Assembly (NCBI RefSeq): GCF_017654505.1
Contig: NC_054537.1
Span: 68,306,145-68,370,144 of the forward strand
Direction: 5' to 3'
DNA length: 64,000 nt
DNA from: Polyodon spathula
Lineage: Eukaryota > Chordata > Actinopteri > Acipenseriformes > Polyodontidae
In this document: positions 11,905-23,787 of the stretch, piece after piece
Layout: each line of letters starts with the position of its first letter
Position numbering within the stretch: position 1 is the first letter of the stretch
Notes under the pieces: generated by a model
The model's database searches: none
What the model was told of the DNA's origin: nothing
The model's input: only the letters and a program-made list of their open reading frames with translations
Made by a program: the position numbers and the translations under genes

Positions 11905-12439
11905 GGTTTTTGGACTTCAAGTTGGGTCCAGTCCCAACTAGTTCTGATTGGGGATCAACTGTCCTTTTTTTAACTATGATTTGTCTATAAATATGTACAG
12001 GTTTCTAAGTGGGGTTTCTAAAATCCAGGTCAATTGGCCCACATAAACCAATAGCAGAATAGTGTTGACAGAAATGCTGATGATTCACTTTCAGCCTTCT
12101 TTTGCTTTCTCCTCACATCAGAGATAGCTCCGCACAAGATCAGATCTTTAAAATACATCCCCATAGGACACTTGAAATACTTGTATCCATACTCATAGCA
12201 TAGGCATGTTACGCACTCTCCGTACCTTTGATTTGCAAAATTGCGTCTTCATAAGTGATAAAAATTGCATCTTCATAATGACCGGTCTTGGCTTAAGATT
12301 TGAGTCTACTGTTAGTTTAAAATTGACAAGAATGGAACAATTTTCCACTGGCAGTGAGATGGTTGAATTCAAGCAAGTAATGGAGTTTTATGCAAGTAAC
12401 TTGTGCAGACATTAAAACTTCATCAAGACTTGTTTTTGG
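11902..12439. other. Intergenic DNA, nothing recognised
   Basis: No repeat end or coding frame could be supported here. Confidence 0.5.
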
Positions 12440-12494
12440 CTATAGCTCAGCAAAAAAGTATCCTAATATCCAGTGTGCATGATGTCATTGCATT

Positions 12495-12790
12495 TCTAAA
12501 ACTGTTGGAAATGAATACTTGCAGAATATGCTATCTGAGTACTGCAAATTTTTAAGAATCCACCTGACTGCGCCCGTTTAACCTGTGTTCATTGTCCAGC
12601 ATCAGAATCTTAAGAAATATCTTTGGACGAGGCTGAATCATGTTGCTGACCTTCAAGGCTTTATCAGAGATCTATTAGTAAATAAGATTGCTGACAATTC
12701 CATCCAGAGGGACCAGTGAGATGTAATGTCTTTAAATTGGGACATTAATTCATAGTTATTTAATCAGAGGTTGTAACCTCCAACTCCACA
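12495..12790 (+). repeat. Unclassified dispersed repeat, copy A
   Basis: This segment shares long diverged blocks with 15820-16085. Examples are GAAATGAATACTT, TACTGCAAAT followed by TTAAGAAT, AGTGAGATGTAATGTCTTTA and TTTAATCAGAG. The order and orientation agree in both copies. Between the shared blocks this copy has extra sequence (for example 12545-12625) that copy B lacks. It may be part of a decayed transposon coding region, but stops in all frames prevent a firm assignment. Confidence 0.75.
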
Positions 12791-12949
12791 AACCAGATTT
12801 GGGAAGCCCCATATATTACACATAGTCTAGTACTAAATCTCCAAAAACAGGAAGGACACAAAGCCATGGAAAACTGAAGAGCACCACAACATTTAAAGGT
12901 TAGACATCCAAGGCCTCAAGCGAATACACCAATGAAAGAGACCGTCTTA

Positions 12950-13560
12950 GTTTAAAAACCAAAATGGGAATATCAGTGGTTTAGGAATGTAGCATTTCAT
13001 TGTCCCTCCTGCTGTTGATTTTATGGTCTTTAAGCTTATTATCTAATTGCTTGCCAGCACTTCCAACCCCAATAGATTGACATGAAGCATTGCCTGTGCA
13101 CCGCCCTCTTCTAGTAAGCACATCTTTAATTATTTGTTCTGACTCTTGTAATTCCTGTCCTCCTAGCTTGTTAATGTCATTACAGGGTTGAAATAAAGTG
13201 ATTACTTTAAACAAGTATTTATCCACTGGCAGCAGTGCCTCTGGCTGGCTGATGTTGAGGATCATTATTAACATTACACACGCACACCCCCATCAGGATG
13301 GCAGCAAAACATATTGGAGCGTTGTGAAATATTCTCAGATGGAGGCGGGTGAGGGGTGAGAGGAGAGCAACCTCCCTTGCACATTTTAAGTTAATGACCA
13401 GCATTTCTTCTTCACCAGTCAGGGATGACAGCTTGAACTAACTGATAATGGCATGCTGGCAGTTGAGCAGGCCACTTATGTTATTTCTCCTGACAAGGCT
13501 CATGGGAAAGCCACATTTTTCTGACATTTGGCCATGCAAATTTGAGTCCTGCTACATTAT
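12950..13560. other. Candidate conserved non-coding region
   Basis: A repeat-free stretch of even composition with an octamer ATGCAAAT at 13544-13551 and several ATTA cores. A 97-codon minus-strand frame (12981-13274) has no recognisable family and no splice evidence. The sequence looks like vertebrate regulatory DNA, but this cannot be confirmed without alignment. Confidence 0.35.
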
Positions 13561-13919
13561 TCTACATTTACATCCTGTACATCTTTTCAGGCTTGCTGCT
13601 TAAAATGTGCTACAAGCACCAGATACTTGGCTTATAAAGGCCACAAAATGAAGGAAAGTTAAATATGAATGTAAAAGGTGATCTAAATTAAAGGCCCCAG
13701 CTTGTACATCTCAGGATTGAGCTTTCCATTAAAAAAAAGCATAACAAGAAGAAGCAGGTGGAATGGAAATATATTTAATGCAAAGGATGGGCAAAATACA
13801 GAGAGGGGGGAAAAAAAAAAGCAACCTTGAAATAATTTATTACTGAAATTACATTTCTGTGTTTGTTCATTAATGTATCAAATATTCACAACATATTAGA
13901 TCCCAGTCCTTTCAGGGTA

Positions 13920-14370
13920 AATTGTACTCAATTTGCCAGAGCGATTTTGAGATTCCTTTAACAGGTAAAAGTGTAAGTGTCACATCATACTGTCAGGAGT
14001 GATCAGGGACCTGCTGCTCTGTCTGATGCAAATGAAAAACTGTTCATGTGTGATCTATCAGCGCCAGGCATTGGGACCCTGGGGGATTATAAGGGTATCC
14101 CTGTTGTTCTCTTATTAAGATTACATTTATGTCTGGTGCTTATTTATTAATCAAGTAATTTATTTGAGCATGTACAGAGAGCAGTCTGTTTATTTATGAA
14201 TGTTGATAATGCCCTGCTCATTCCCAAATGTTGTCCTCTTAAGAGGTAATGGAGAAGTAAAAATATGTCTGGGGAGAAATTAGCCTCCAGTCTCAGAGGG
14301 TCAAACCACCTGACATTTCTACAAGCACTGTGGGGGCTCTACTGTTCAGATAGCTGACAGGACCTTGGAA
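13920..14370. other. Candidate conserved non-coding region
   Basis: Contains an octamer ATGCAAAT at 14026-14033, then a segment with GATCTATCAGCGCCAGGC and several TTATTTATTAAT-like homeodomain motifs. There is no coding frame and no repeat similarity. It lies 370 bases after the previous candidate, so the two could be parts of one regulatory block. Confidence 0.35.
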
Positions 14371-15600
14371 TTATACCTCATCCAAGTGAGAGCACCTTTA
14401 ACAGCACAGCATGTGCTAGACTAGGTATTAATAGATGAAACTGTGATCTGTTCCCTTGCAGATCATTCTGCCTCCAGAACTTGTTGAGACTGTTTTCGCC
14501 TAACCACGTATCCAAAGACAGTTTGAAATGTGTCAAGTTAGCAGGTGTCTTGGTGACAGCCAGATAAACTGAACTGCAGTGGACACACAGTGTGCTGACA
14601 TCAAAGGTCCACACTTCATTTCGTAACATGTTTAAATGTTAGAAGTAAATGTATTGATATTTTTAAGAATGCAGGTTAAATGTATTCTTTTAAAACTTAA
14701 TTTAAGCTGTAAAGCTTTTTCATCTACAATAGAGTTAGACATTAGACATTGTAAGTTAATTGATTATGCTATTTGATTAACTACGAAGGAGCATACTGGT
14801 ACTGTATTTAGTTGTAAACAACACACTTTGCATTGAAAGTTATCAGTAGAGTACCACAGTGGTAACATTTTGATATACAAATGGTATGAACTAGTATAGT
14901 ACAGTGCACTGGTAATCTACTGCAGTGGGTGGTAAAATAGCGCTACTGTGTCAAAACCACTAAGCAGTACATTATTTGATCAATTGCTTTGCCTTTAATA
15001 GTAATGCTGGGGCAAATTGTTCTAGCAATGCCCAAGGTGGATTTGGTTAGTCTATAACTGAAGAATGAAATTTTAGTTGCTATAAGGGGTAAAAGTGACA
15101 ACTGTTTATATGTTATATTACTGTCGATCAGAAACTTAAAAGTTAACATAATTGTTTCTAATAACAAATAGAAGTTACAAAGGAGTGGTCTTTAGACTAA
15201 TTGATAGAGCCAGCATGTACTGTAGAGACAGGTTTCACTTTATTTTGAAATATTATGTCATCTTCATCATGGCCTGACTGAAGAGTGAGTGGTGCACTTA
15301 ATTATTAAGTGGATATAGGTGCTTTAGTACAAAAAATATGTAACATTCTGAAAAGTTCAAAGAAGTAATCAGATGTTTTATGACTCTTCGGTGCTAAAAA
15401 TGTTGTCCCCCTTTTTTTCATTTTTCTGGTATAATTTTTTTTCATAAATGTTTTGATTTTTCAAATCTTTATTGATTTGAAAACAAATTTGATCCCACTA
15501 GTGTGTAGAGCTACAATGGCATTAAAAAAAAAAAAAAAAACATGGAAACACCTACACAAATGTTGTTATAGATACCGTAGGGAAGACATTTCTCAAATGG
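14371..15600. other. Intergenic DNA, nothing recognised
   Basis: A short minus-strand frame at 14378-14629 is unsupported. A poly-A run lies at about 15524-15540. Confidence 0.5.
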
Positions 15601-15611
15601 AGCTTGAGCTG

Positions 15612-16155
15612 GTACATAGGTGCCAATTCTATGGGTGCTCCAGGGCTAGGGCACCCATGGGATAAAATAAACAGCTGCTCAGCACCCACCCCACGACAAT
15701 TTTGGTTTTATGTGATAAAGGTGATGAACGATCTTTCATGTTAAAAAAAACCAAACATCTAAAATAAAAAGGTCCCGCGTAGTACAAATAGATTTCTCAG
15801 TCATCACATTTATAAAAACTGAAGGAAATGAATACTTATATAATATGCTACCTGAGTACTGCAAATATTTAAGAATAACAGATAAGGCTGAATAATGTTG
15901 CTATCATAATGTTCTTGAATACCTTCAACAGTGATATTGAAGTTAATAAGATTGTAGACGATTTCATCCAAAGGGCTACAGTGAGATGTAATGTCTTTAC
16001 ATTGTAAAGACTGTGTGTGTATATGAGTACATTAATTATTATTGTAATTCACAGTCATTTAATCAGAGACTGTAACAGCCAAGTCACAAACCATAGCACC
16101 CCCACTCCCAGGGCACATTTCAAAGCCCCCACTGGCAGAAATGAAAGCCTATGAT
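15612..16155 (+). mobile_element. Non-autonomous DNA transposon-like repeat including dispersed-repeat copy B
   Basis: The left end ACATAGGTGCCAATTCTATG, followed by a GGGTGCTCCAGGGC block, resembles ends of a fish hAT-like family; the same CATAGGCGCCAA core occurs at 56416-56428 beside a hAT transposase. The right side has CACCCCCACTCCCAGGGCAC and ends near GAAAGCCTATGA, a weak inverted match to the left tip. The interior 15820-16085 matches copy A at 12495-12790. No transposase frame survives. Boundaries are approximate. Confidence 0.5.
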
Positions 16156-16159
16156 CTGG

Positions 16160-16965
16160 TATGCAAATGTGTTTTCTACAAAAATTGTATATTTGGTTGC
16201 TGAAGTTCTGTTGGGTCTTTAGTGCTTACCCTGTCATTGATCTGTTAAAACAGACTCGAAACAAGGACAATTCATGTGTGATAACATTATTTAATATATT
16301 GGAACTAAAAATATAAACTTCTAAGAATGTGTACAGGTGAAATAGACTTAAGTCAGTTCTAAGAACATAGTTGACGAATAATAGTTGTTATCTCAAATTG
16401 AAGATTATTGCCAAAAAGGATAACCCTTTATCAGACCATTATTTTGTCATTTCAGTGTCCAACTCACTTACACTTCTTTGGATATAGAACTATTTCTTTG
16501 ATAATGTGTATTTTAAAGTGCACTGACAATTCATGGGTAGAGAAAATGTTTAATAAACAGAGCGATATATTGCAAGAACACAAAAAGTGGGATTTACAAT
16601 CTAAATATACATTGTAATGTTTTCTTTTTTTTATTCATGGTGCAGATGACACTTTTTTTTGAAGAGTTTATATTATACAATAAACATCCTGGTTTAGCTT
16701 TATTTCAGTATTATAATGATTAAATACAAAGTAAAAAACACACTAAAAAATTCATGGAATGGCACACTTTGGGAGCTGTGCAACAGAGTGTATATACATT
16801 TGATATTTGCACGTTTGTAAAATGAACTGTGTTTGTTTTTGTTGTTGTAATTTCATTTGATAGTTTGCACAACAATCTGATCAGAAAAAAATAAGTTTAC
16901 CTTTTTATATAAAGTTAAATCTTCCCACAGTAGAATGCAACATATAGAATTTTTCAAATCTAAGT
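16160..16965. other. Intergenic DNA, nothing recognised
   Basis: Short frames only. No repeat end is visible. Confidence 0.5.
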
Positions 16966-16971
16966 ACTGTA

Positions 16972-17802
16972 TACGGTGCCATGAAAAAGTATTTGCCCCC
17001 TGTCTGATTTTCTGCATTATTGCACATTTTACACATTGAATTTGGTCAGATCTTTTTGTGGGTTGTAGTAGTATATAGAGGGAGTCTGAGAGAAAAAATG
17101 ACACCAAAGTTTGGTGCTTCTTTCATTTGTTTGGTGTGCAAACATTCAATCTTCAGGTGTGAAAAAGTTATTGCCCCCCCTAGTTAACTCAACCCAATTA
17201 ACCCTGTATCAGAGAATTCTACAGGAGAATGTCAGACTATCCGTCTGTGAGCTGAAGCTGAAGCGCAGCTGGGTCATGCAGCAAGACAATGATCCAAAAC
17301 AAACAAGCAAGTCTACATCAGAATGGCTGAAGAACAAGAAATTTTAAGTTTTGGAATGGCCTAGTCAAAGTCCAGACCTAAACCTCATTGAGATGTTGTG
17401 GCAGGACCTGAAACGAGGAGTTTATACTCAAAAACCCACAAATGTCCCTGAGTTGAAGAAGTTCTGCATGAAAGGGTGGGCCAAAATTCCTCCACGGCGC
17501 TTTGAGAGACTGATCAATAACTACAGGAAGCATTTGATTGCAGTTATTACTGCTAAAGGTGGTGTAACCAATTATTGGGTCTAAGGGGGCGATTACTTTT
17601 TCACACGGGGGCATTGGGTGTTGCATAACTTTCTCAATAAATAAATGAAATAAGCATCAAAATTGTGTGTTATTTGTTCACATAGGGTCCCCTTTTTATC
17701 TAATATTAGATTTTGGTTGAAGATCTGATAACATTCAGCGTCGGAAATATGCAAAAATGCAGAAAATCAGACAGGGGGCAAATACCTATTCACGGCACTG
17801 TA
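16972..17802 (+). mobile_element. Tc1-like transposon, internally shortened
   Basis: Long terminal inverted repeats flank the element. The left end reads TACGGTGCCATGAAAAAGTA and continues with TTTGCCCCCTGTCTGATTTT; the right end, read inward, is TACAGTGCCGTGAATAGGTA followed by the same TTTGCCCCCTGTCTGATTTT. The match extends through CTGCAT on both sides. TA dinucleotides at both tips fit Tc1/mariner insertion. At about 831 bases it is half the usual 1.6 kb for this type, because the N-terminal half of the transposase is deleted. Confidence 0.92.
17205..17584 (+). pseudogene. Tc1-like transposase, C-terminal half
   Basis: The frame reads SWVMQQDNDPKQTSKSTSEW, then a TAA stop at 17348-17350, then [20 protein letters not shown] in the same frame. 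DNDPKQ holds the second catalytic Asp (codon about 17285) and LNLIE the Glu (about 17390) of the DDE/D triad. The end, AVITAKGGVTNYWV, is the usual Tc1 C-terminus. The helix-turn-helix DNA-binding part and the first Asp (WSDE) are deleted. One premature stop otherwise separates two intact pieces. It cannot act as a transposase. Confidence 0.9.
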
Positions 17803-17960
17803 GTTGCTGGTTTACGGGTACTTTAAGAAGCAACATGTACATGTAGCACTGCCTGGACTTTAAGTTTTTTATTTATTAAAGAACCTATATTTGTGTGTAA
17901 GACTTTTAACCAGCTTGAGGGTCCCTGTAATGGCGGCATGTTCTTTGGGTGTCAATGATT

Positions 17961-18010
17961 TGGGCTATGTCCACACTACTTGACCGATCTCGAGAACCGT
18001 ACCTGACAAA
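17961..18010 (+). repeat. Possible Harbinger-type transposon end
   Basis: GGGCTATGTCCACACTACTT resembles the GGC..TCCACACT tips seen at 58430-59611. No inverted partner was found within 1.5 kb on either side, so it is a solo end or a chance match. Confidence 0.3.
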
Positions 18011-18209
18011 TGTCTAATCCAGCAAAAAGCTCCCACATTGAAGTACCAGTTCATGTTTAGTCAGACTTAATGTGATAATATTCCACCATGCACTGTATTT
18101 TATGTTTAAAAGAATGTGTTATGCCCCATATTAATAAAGGTACATTTATCAAAAAAATGTAAACCAGTATTTTTTTATTTCAAAGTTAATGTGAGCACAA
18201 ACACACACA

Positions 18210-18254
<45 letters not shown>

Positions 18255-19924
18255 TGATATATATATATAGAATAATATATATAGATATATTATATAGTAT
18301 ATTAAAATTCTTTTAAGAGAAGATTCTATTTATTAATCTGTTTCACCTTATTTATTTATTTTCAAACAGAGCTGACAAATTACATTAATTACTCATCCAT
18401 TGAGATGGAATTTGGGCAAACAGCACACTACATCTTGTCCAACATCAGTGGGGATTCATTGTAAACAAATATAATTGTCTGCAGGTTCCCAGAAGTGAAA
18501 TGATTCCACTTTTGCTCAGGTAATGACAGGGGGTTGTTAGGTTTCTGGGAAGGGGCAGAACAGAGAGGTACGGGGGTGAACAGTAACATGATCTGTTCTT
18601 AGAATCAGTTCACAGACAACCACTGCTTTGGAAATACACCAGCACTATTTTACCACCAGTATATTTTGTATGACCCACATATCCACCATTCACTTGTAAC
18701 AGTGAAGTTCGCACAGCCAATCATTGGTACACACAAAGTTACATGGCCCACAGTGCATTAGAACACTGCATTCAGTACTTGGCAGATGGTGCAAATCATT
18801 CACTAGTCCCTTTACAAATCGTTGTGCTCTAGTGTTTGTATATAAAGGAACAGAAGATAAACATGCTACCCCCTACGGGGAAAACTTTACTCAAATAAAA
18901 TCAGGAATGATCAAAAAGAAAAGAACCATTTAAAATAAACTATTTATTTTGCCTGACTTATTATAACATGAATGCAGATTGTTCTATGTAAAGAATGATG
19001 GATATGTCTGATAAATCATATTCATTAATCTCAAATTATGGAATCTATGTACACTGCATTAGAATTATTATGTCGCTATCCTCATAAAAGTACCAGAATA
19101 CCAAAATACTGGTTATCTTTGTTTTTTTTGTTTTTGTTTTGTTTTTTTGCATTGAGTTGCATTTTTACACAGTGTTAGGTATACAAAATTACAAAATTTA
19201 TACTTTTTGCTATTTGGTACTTTGTAAAAGCCAATATGGATAGCAGTGCCATAATTAAAATTAATTCCCATCATGCCATTGTAGATGGTGTAAAATGAAG
19301 TTGCCTGTGCAATGCAATTCAATGTATTTTAAAGTCTGAATTGCTTTTGAATCAGTTGTTTGTGTCATTGGAAAGGAGGCACCATTAAAATTCAAATTAA
19401 GCAATTGCTAGTTAAAACCAAAAAAAAACCTTAAGACTCTCAACTGGTATTAGGATACATAAAAAGGTTTGCCAGAGAGCCACTTGTTAAACTGCATCTC
19501 ATTGCTTTTCTATTCTTTCTTCCCTGAAGCCCAAAGATGTCATACATCCAATAATAATTTAACTCACTGGCAATTCAGATTACTTACATTTTCTATTCTG
19601 AAACAGAAGTTACTTGCATGTTTCACAAAACGCGCTTCATCTTTAGTATGTGTGCAATGTATGTCTTTTGTAAATGTTCTAGTTGACAAAACGTGGCTTG
19701 ATGCTCATGTCTATTGAACTGGTATAATTAATTAACCTCTTCTCAATGTGTGCTAGTTTCATAAGTTGCACACAAAGAATACAAGTTTGTCCCAGGGATG
19801 AACAAGCACATTTACTTCTGTAATATATATTCTTGTGAGGTTGGTCATTAGCCAAAATAACATTGAATATTGGTCATTTTATGTCATGTATTATGTATTT
19901 CTCTGAATTTGAAGTATTATGGAT
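18011..19924. other. Intergenic DNA with (TA)n, nothing coding
   Basis: Holds a (TA)n tract at 18213-18249 and broken TA repeats to about 18300. The short open frames here show no family resemblance. Confidence 0.5.
18213..18249. repeat. (TA)n microsatellite
   Basis: About 18 TA units preceded by an ACACACAC tract. Confidence 0.95.
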
Positions 19925-20005
19925 TTTCTTGTTGTTACTGCATCTTGTAAAGCACTTTGAGATGGTGGCCCTATGAAAGGCGCTATATAAAATAAAGATT
20001 GAGCC
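19925..20005 (+). mobile_element. 3' end of a LINE or SINE
   Basis: The stretch reads TGTAAAGCACTTTGAGATGG then AAAGGCGCTATATAAAATAA. This is the conserved 3' tail shared by many fish LINEs and Deu-type SINEs (GTAAAGC-CTTTGAG-GGCGCTATATAAA). Only the tail is present, as expected of a 5'-truncated insertion. Confidence 0.75.
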
Positions 20006-20039
20006 CTGCCTCCTATTCCATGGTGGTGCTGCTGGAGTA

Positions 20040-20605
20040 CTGTGTTGAGCTAGTGGTCAGGGGTAAAGTCGGTTGATGTTTATACTGCTGTGCGGTACAC
20101 CAGGAGAAGAGGGGTAGCTGGAGGTCCCATGTTCTTTTGGTTTCTGCTGGTGGCAGTGGCTAGCTGGGTTCAGTGCATGTGGTCGAACTGCTCCACCAAA
20201 CCATCGCTCTGTTGATGAGGGGTGGGTGGGGTGCAGGTCTTTCTGATAGCCAGTCGGTGGCAGACTTCAGCAAGGAGGCAGCTCTCAATATTCAGGCCCT
20301 GGTCGGAGTGCAGCTCCTGCGGTATTCCAAAGTGGGTGAAGAATCCTTCTTTGAGCACCACCGCTATTTTGCCTGCTTCCTGGTTTGAGAGCGCATACGC
20401 TTCTGGCCACTTTGTAAACTAATCCATGCCCAGCATCACAAACCGGTTGCTACTACTGGCAGATACAGGGAAGTGGCCCAAGATGTCCAAGCCAACCCAC
20501 TCCATGGTGTCCATCGCAGCACTGGTTGTAGGTCGGGGTCCCGTTCCTTCTGGGCTTTCCATTCTATAGCCAAAATAGTCGATATGGCGATGAGTCCGAG
20601 ATGGG
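20040..20605 (-). pseudogene. LTR retrotransposon integrase fragment
   Basis: On the minus strand the frame reads WVGLDILGHFPVS, then FTKWPEAYALSNQEA, FFTHFGIPQELHSDQGLN, AEVCHRLAIRKT, and PHQQSDGLVEQFDHMH. These are conserved blocks of the gypsy integrase core: the first catalytic Asp (D in LDILG), the second Asp in HSDQG, and the region around the third (SDGLVEQF, where most members have a Glu in ER-F). A further block VYRTAV follows near 20090. An in-frame stop lies before FTKWPEAY, and no LTR, protease or reverse transcriptase is adjacent. It is an isolated dead fragment. Confidence 0.85.
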
Positions 20606-20619
20606 ATTCAGAGTCTGAA

Positions 20620-20627
20620 TATATATA

Positions 20628-20689
<62 letters not shown>
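20620..20689. repeat. (TA)n microsatellite
   Basis: About 35 TA units with one interruption near 20630. It directly abuts the integrase fragment. Confidence 0.95.
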
Positions 20690-20691
<2 letters not shown>

Positions 20692-20965
20692 GTGCCTGTC
20701 TGTTCTAGCAACCAACCTGCTTGGATTGTGTTTTGCTGTTTGCACTCAGAAGGAAGAAACTAGCAATTTTGGTAAGTACAATTGAATGCTTGTTGCTGAT
20801 GTAACTACATTAGCTGGTTGAAGGAATACATTTTCTAGTGTTCAGAGTGGTGGTTGACTGAAGTGAATTTAGATAGACCAGCTCTAGGCCTGTAGAACAG
20901 TATAAATTGGCAATCAGTGTCTTAGGGCCAGCTGTATAAGGGCCACATGTGCAAGGGCTAACTGA

Positions 20966-21040
20966 GCTGTGGCAGTCCAAGCTCTGACAATCCAAACTCT
21001 GGCAGTCCAAGCTGTGGCATTCTGAGTTGTGGCAGTCCGA
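20966..21040. repeat. 15-bp minisatellite, five units
   Basis: Units close to GCTGTGGCAGTCCAA start at 20966, 20981, 20996, 21011 and 21026, with a partial sixth. Because 15 is a multiple of three, the minus strand reads as a repeated LDCQS-like pentapeptide, but no gene context supports translation. Confidence 0.85.
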
Positions 21041-21261
21041 GCTAGGACAGGTGGTGCCAGAACTTTTTCCAAATCTGTCCCAGTGGCCACTAGAGGCCTC
21101 ATTCCAACTCTTAACATTTGTTGTACTTAAGTAACATTATAAAGGTGGTGTTGTTTTAATTAGGTGATCTACTGTTTGTGATTAGTACCAGAAGAGTGGT
21201 TAAATTGAATAGGGGTTGAGTTGCAATTTGATTAGTTTCCACACAGCGTTTTGTAGTATCT

Positions 21262-22322
21262 TCTCCTGGATGCATTTGCATCATCTCAAACTCAACCTCT
21301 CTAAATCTGACCTTTTCTTCCCCTCCTAATCTTCCCTTCTTCTGATCTCTCTATCTCTATTCCTCTGGAATCTATCATTCTCTCTCCTTCCTCCTCAGCC
21401 AAGAACCTCGGAGTAACCCTGGACCCCTGCCTCTCCTACTCCCAGCACTAGCACTCACCTGACATTTCTTCATGAGCAACATACAAAGAATCCAACCCTT
21501 CCTCACCAACTACTCCACGCAACTCCTCGTCCAGGTCCTGGTACTCTCCTGCCTAGATTATTGCAACTCCCTCCTGGCCGGCATCCCTATGTCTGCCACC
21601 CGTCCTCTCTAGCTCATCCACAACTCCACTGCTCATCTGGTGTTCCCTCTACCTTGGTTCTCCCATGCTACTCCACTTCTCCGCTCACTCCACTGGCTCC
21701 TGATCACCACTCTCATTCAGTTCAAGACTCTTGTACTCGCCTACCGACACCTTGACCAGACTGCAGCCAGCTACCTTCAGACCTTCATCTCTCCCTAGAC
21801 CCCCACCCAACGTCTTCATTCCACCTGTAGCAGAAGACTGGCTGTACCTCCGCTACACTCCCCTGCCTCCAGAGCCCGCTCCTTTTCCACCCTTGCCCCG
21901 CAGTGGTGGAATGATCTTCCTATGGATGTCAGGACTGCCCAGTCCCTAACCACCTTCCAGTGCTTCCTCAATACACACCTCTTCAGACAACACCTGTAAA
22001 ACTCAACTCTTCCCTTCTGGACAATATAGCCTAGATGCACTTTAACTTGCACTTATCTGCTCCCTATTTTACTGCATTTAATATTACACTTAACCCAATA
22101 TGTAGGATTTTGTATTTCACCTGCACTCATATCTAACTCTGATGTAACTATCAACACTATTATCTGCTCTTGAACTGCCCCAATATCAAATCTTACTGTG
22201 TTTTGTATTTACTCTTATTAGGACCGAAGTCACTGTATTTTCTTGCTCTTATTTGTACTGTAATTCTTGATATGTATTTTTTGTGTACAACTGTGAGTCG
22301 CCCTGGGTAAGGGCATCTGCTA
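21262..22322 (+). mobile_element. L2-clade LINE, 5'-truncated copy
   Basis: The 3' portion of a non-LTR retrotransposon. Broken frames give HHLKLNLSKS, then YSTQLLVQVLVLSCLDYCNS, LRSLHWLLI and RRLAVPPLHSPASRARSFST, then WNDLPMDVRTAQSL. These are the C-terminal reverse-transcriptase/thumb blocks typical of fish L2. The 3' UTR ends with GTCGCCCTGGGTAAGGGCAT and CTGCTAAA, followed by a (TAA)n tail. In-frame stops and shifts are present, for example in the SATRPL-LIHNS region. The same family returns as a longer copy at 51.8-53.5 kb. Confidence 0.92.
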
Positions 22323-22323
22323 A

Positions 22324-22359
<36 letters not shown>

Positions 22360-22386
22360 TAATAATAATAGAATAATAATAATAAT
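22323..22386. repeat. (TAA)n tail of the L2 copy
   Basis: Imperfect TAA/AAT triplets directly after the LINE 3' end, the usual tail type for L2 elements. Confidence 0.95.
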
Positions 22387-22491
22387 GTTGTTAACGTGGA
22401 ATTTCATGTACAAGTTGTTAAATCTATAGATTAACCACATCTATGTGTCGAGTTACCAGCTCAGCTGGGTCAGTTGACCGGTCAGTCACGG

Positions 22492-22503
22492 AGTGTGTGT
22501 GTG

Positions 22504-22551
<48 letters not shown>
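22492..22551. repeat. (TG)n(TA)n microsatellite
   Basis: A compound tract of TG units followed by about 20 TA units. Confidence 0.95.
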
Positions 22552-22552
<1 letters not shown>

Positions 22553-22559
22553 TCCCCAT

Positions 22560-23125
22560 TTCAAACACGTTTTGTCCATCGACACAGTACATCTCAAGAT
22601 GGGCACCACCTGCAGTGCCATCTCATGGAAAGTCAACATACTAAATGCTAAATAATAGCCCAAAATCTCTGAACAACACAGGCATATAGTCCATTGAAAA
22701 TGTACATGTTGTGGGTGCCGTTTTGATAATGAAGACTTCAGAAGAAAGTTATAAAGGGGGTGTTGAAAACAGAGCTTCCACTGTATTAATGACTGGGGGG
22801 TTCATACATTCTGCCTGTAATATAATGAGAAGACAAAATAGCTGAATTAATTATGTACAAATCATAAAATTTAATATAAAGAAAAAATATGAATATTTAG
22901 AAATAGCCTGAAAACAATTTCATTTTGTTCTGTTTTTGCCCACATTGACATAATCCAATAATGCCCTCATGTGGCCAAACATAAACATTAAAAGTGTTTT
23001 TTTTTTTTTTTCTTCAGGGTTTGCTTTAATCATTGCTGTTAGAATAAATTCAGGCGAACAAAGACTGCAAGAAGTGCATGTCCAGGCAAATTACAGAGGA
23101 ATATTATTTTAATGATGCATTTTAA
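22560..23125. other. Intergenic DNA, nothing recognised
   Basis: No coding frame or repeat end is supported. A T run lies near 22999-23011. Confidence 0.5.
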
Positions 23126-23242
23126 TTGAAAAACACATATTTTAGCTCAAAGAGCCAGCTGCCCACTGTTTCGATATATTGTACATATCTTTCTCAAGGG
23201 AGCAACAACTTTACTGCACTGTGTTTACTTTTCTTTTTAAAC

Positions 23243-23257
23243 ATATATATATACATA

Positions 23258-23310
<53 letters not shown>
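23243..23310. repeat. (TA)n microsatellite
   Basis: TA units interrupted once by CATATC; part of the Penelope-like region. Confidence 0.95.
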
Positions 23311-23312
<2 letters not shown>

Positions 23313-23366
23313 AGTCAAGGTTTATCACTCAAGCTCAAGTTCCCCTTACTCAGATCGTCTTATCTC

Positions 23367-23369
<3 letters not shown>

Positions 23370-23427
<58 letters not shown>

Positions 23428-23445
23428 TATAATATATAAATATAT
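23370..23445. repeat. (TA)n microsatellite
   Basis: Long TA tract with irregular ATATTATA at its right side. Confidence 0.95.
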
Positions 23446-23787
23446 AATATTTCAAAATTCAAAATCGAGTTTTTCGGTTTTAGCTCAAAAAGCCAGCTTC
23501 CAAACATTTTGGTATGTTTAACATACCTTTGTCAAGGTATTTATAGGTTTTTTGATGCCATGGTAACCACACATTTATTTCTCTTTAAATCTAATGTCTT
23601 TGTGATGTCATTCACGATATAGGTAATTATGTAATGATCGACTGATCCTTTCTATTTAAACCTTCAGGCATCATGGTATCTAATCCATTTATCCATGTAT
23701 TTTATTTTATTCTTCTATACTGTACATTATGCAATTAAATTTTTCACCCATGGTGTGTCTGTTCCTTGTAAAATGCTGAACTATTGC

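Noticed and set aside
21816..22052. Minus-strand 78-codon frame, also seen at 52956-53189 with similar sequence
   Set aside because: The similarity is real but only because both lie antisense to the same L2 coding region.
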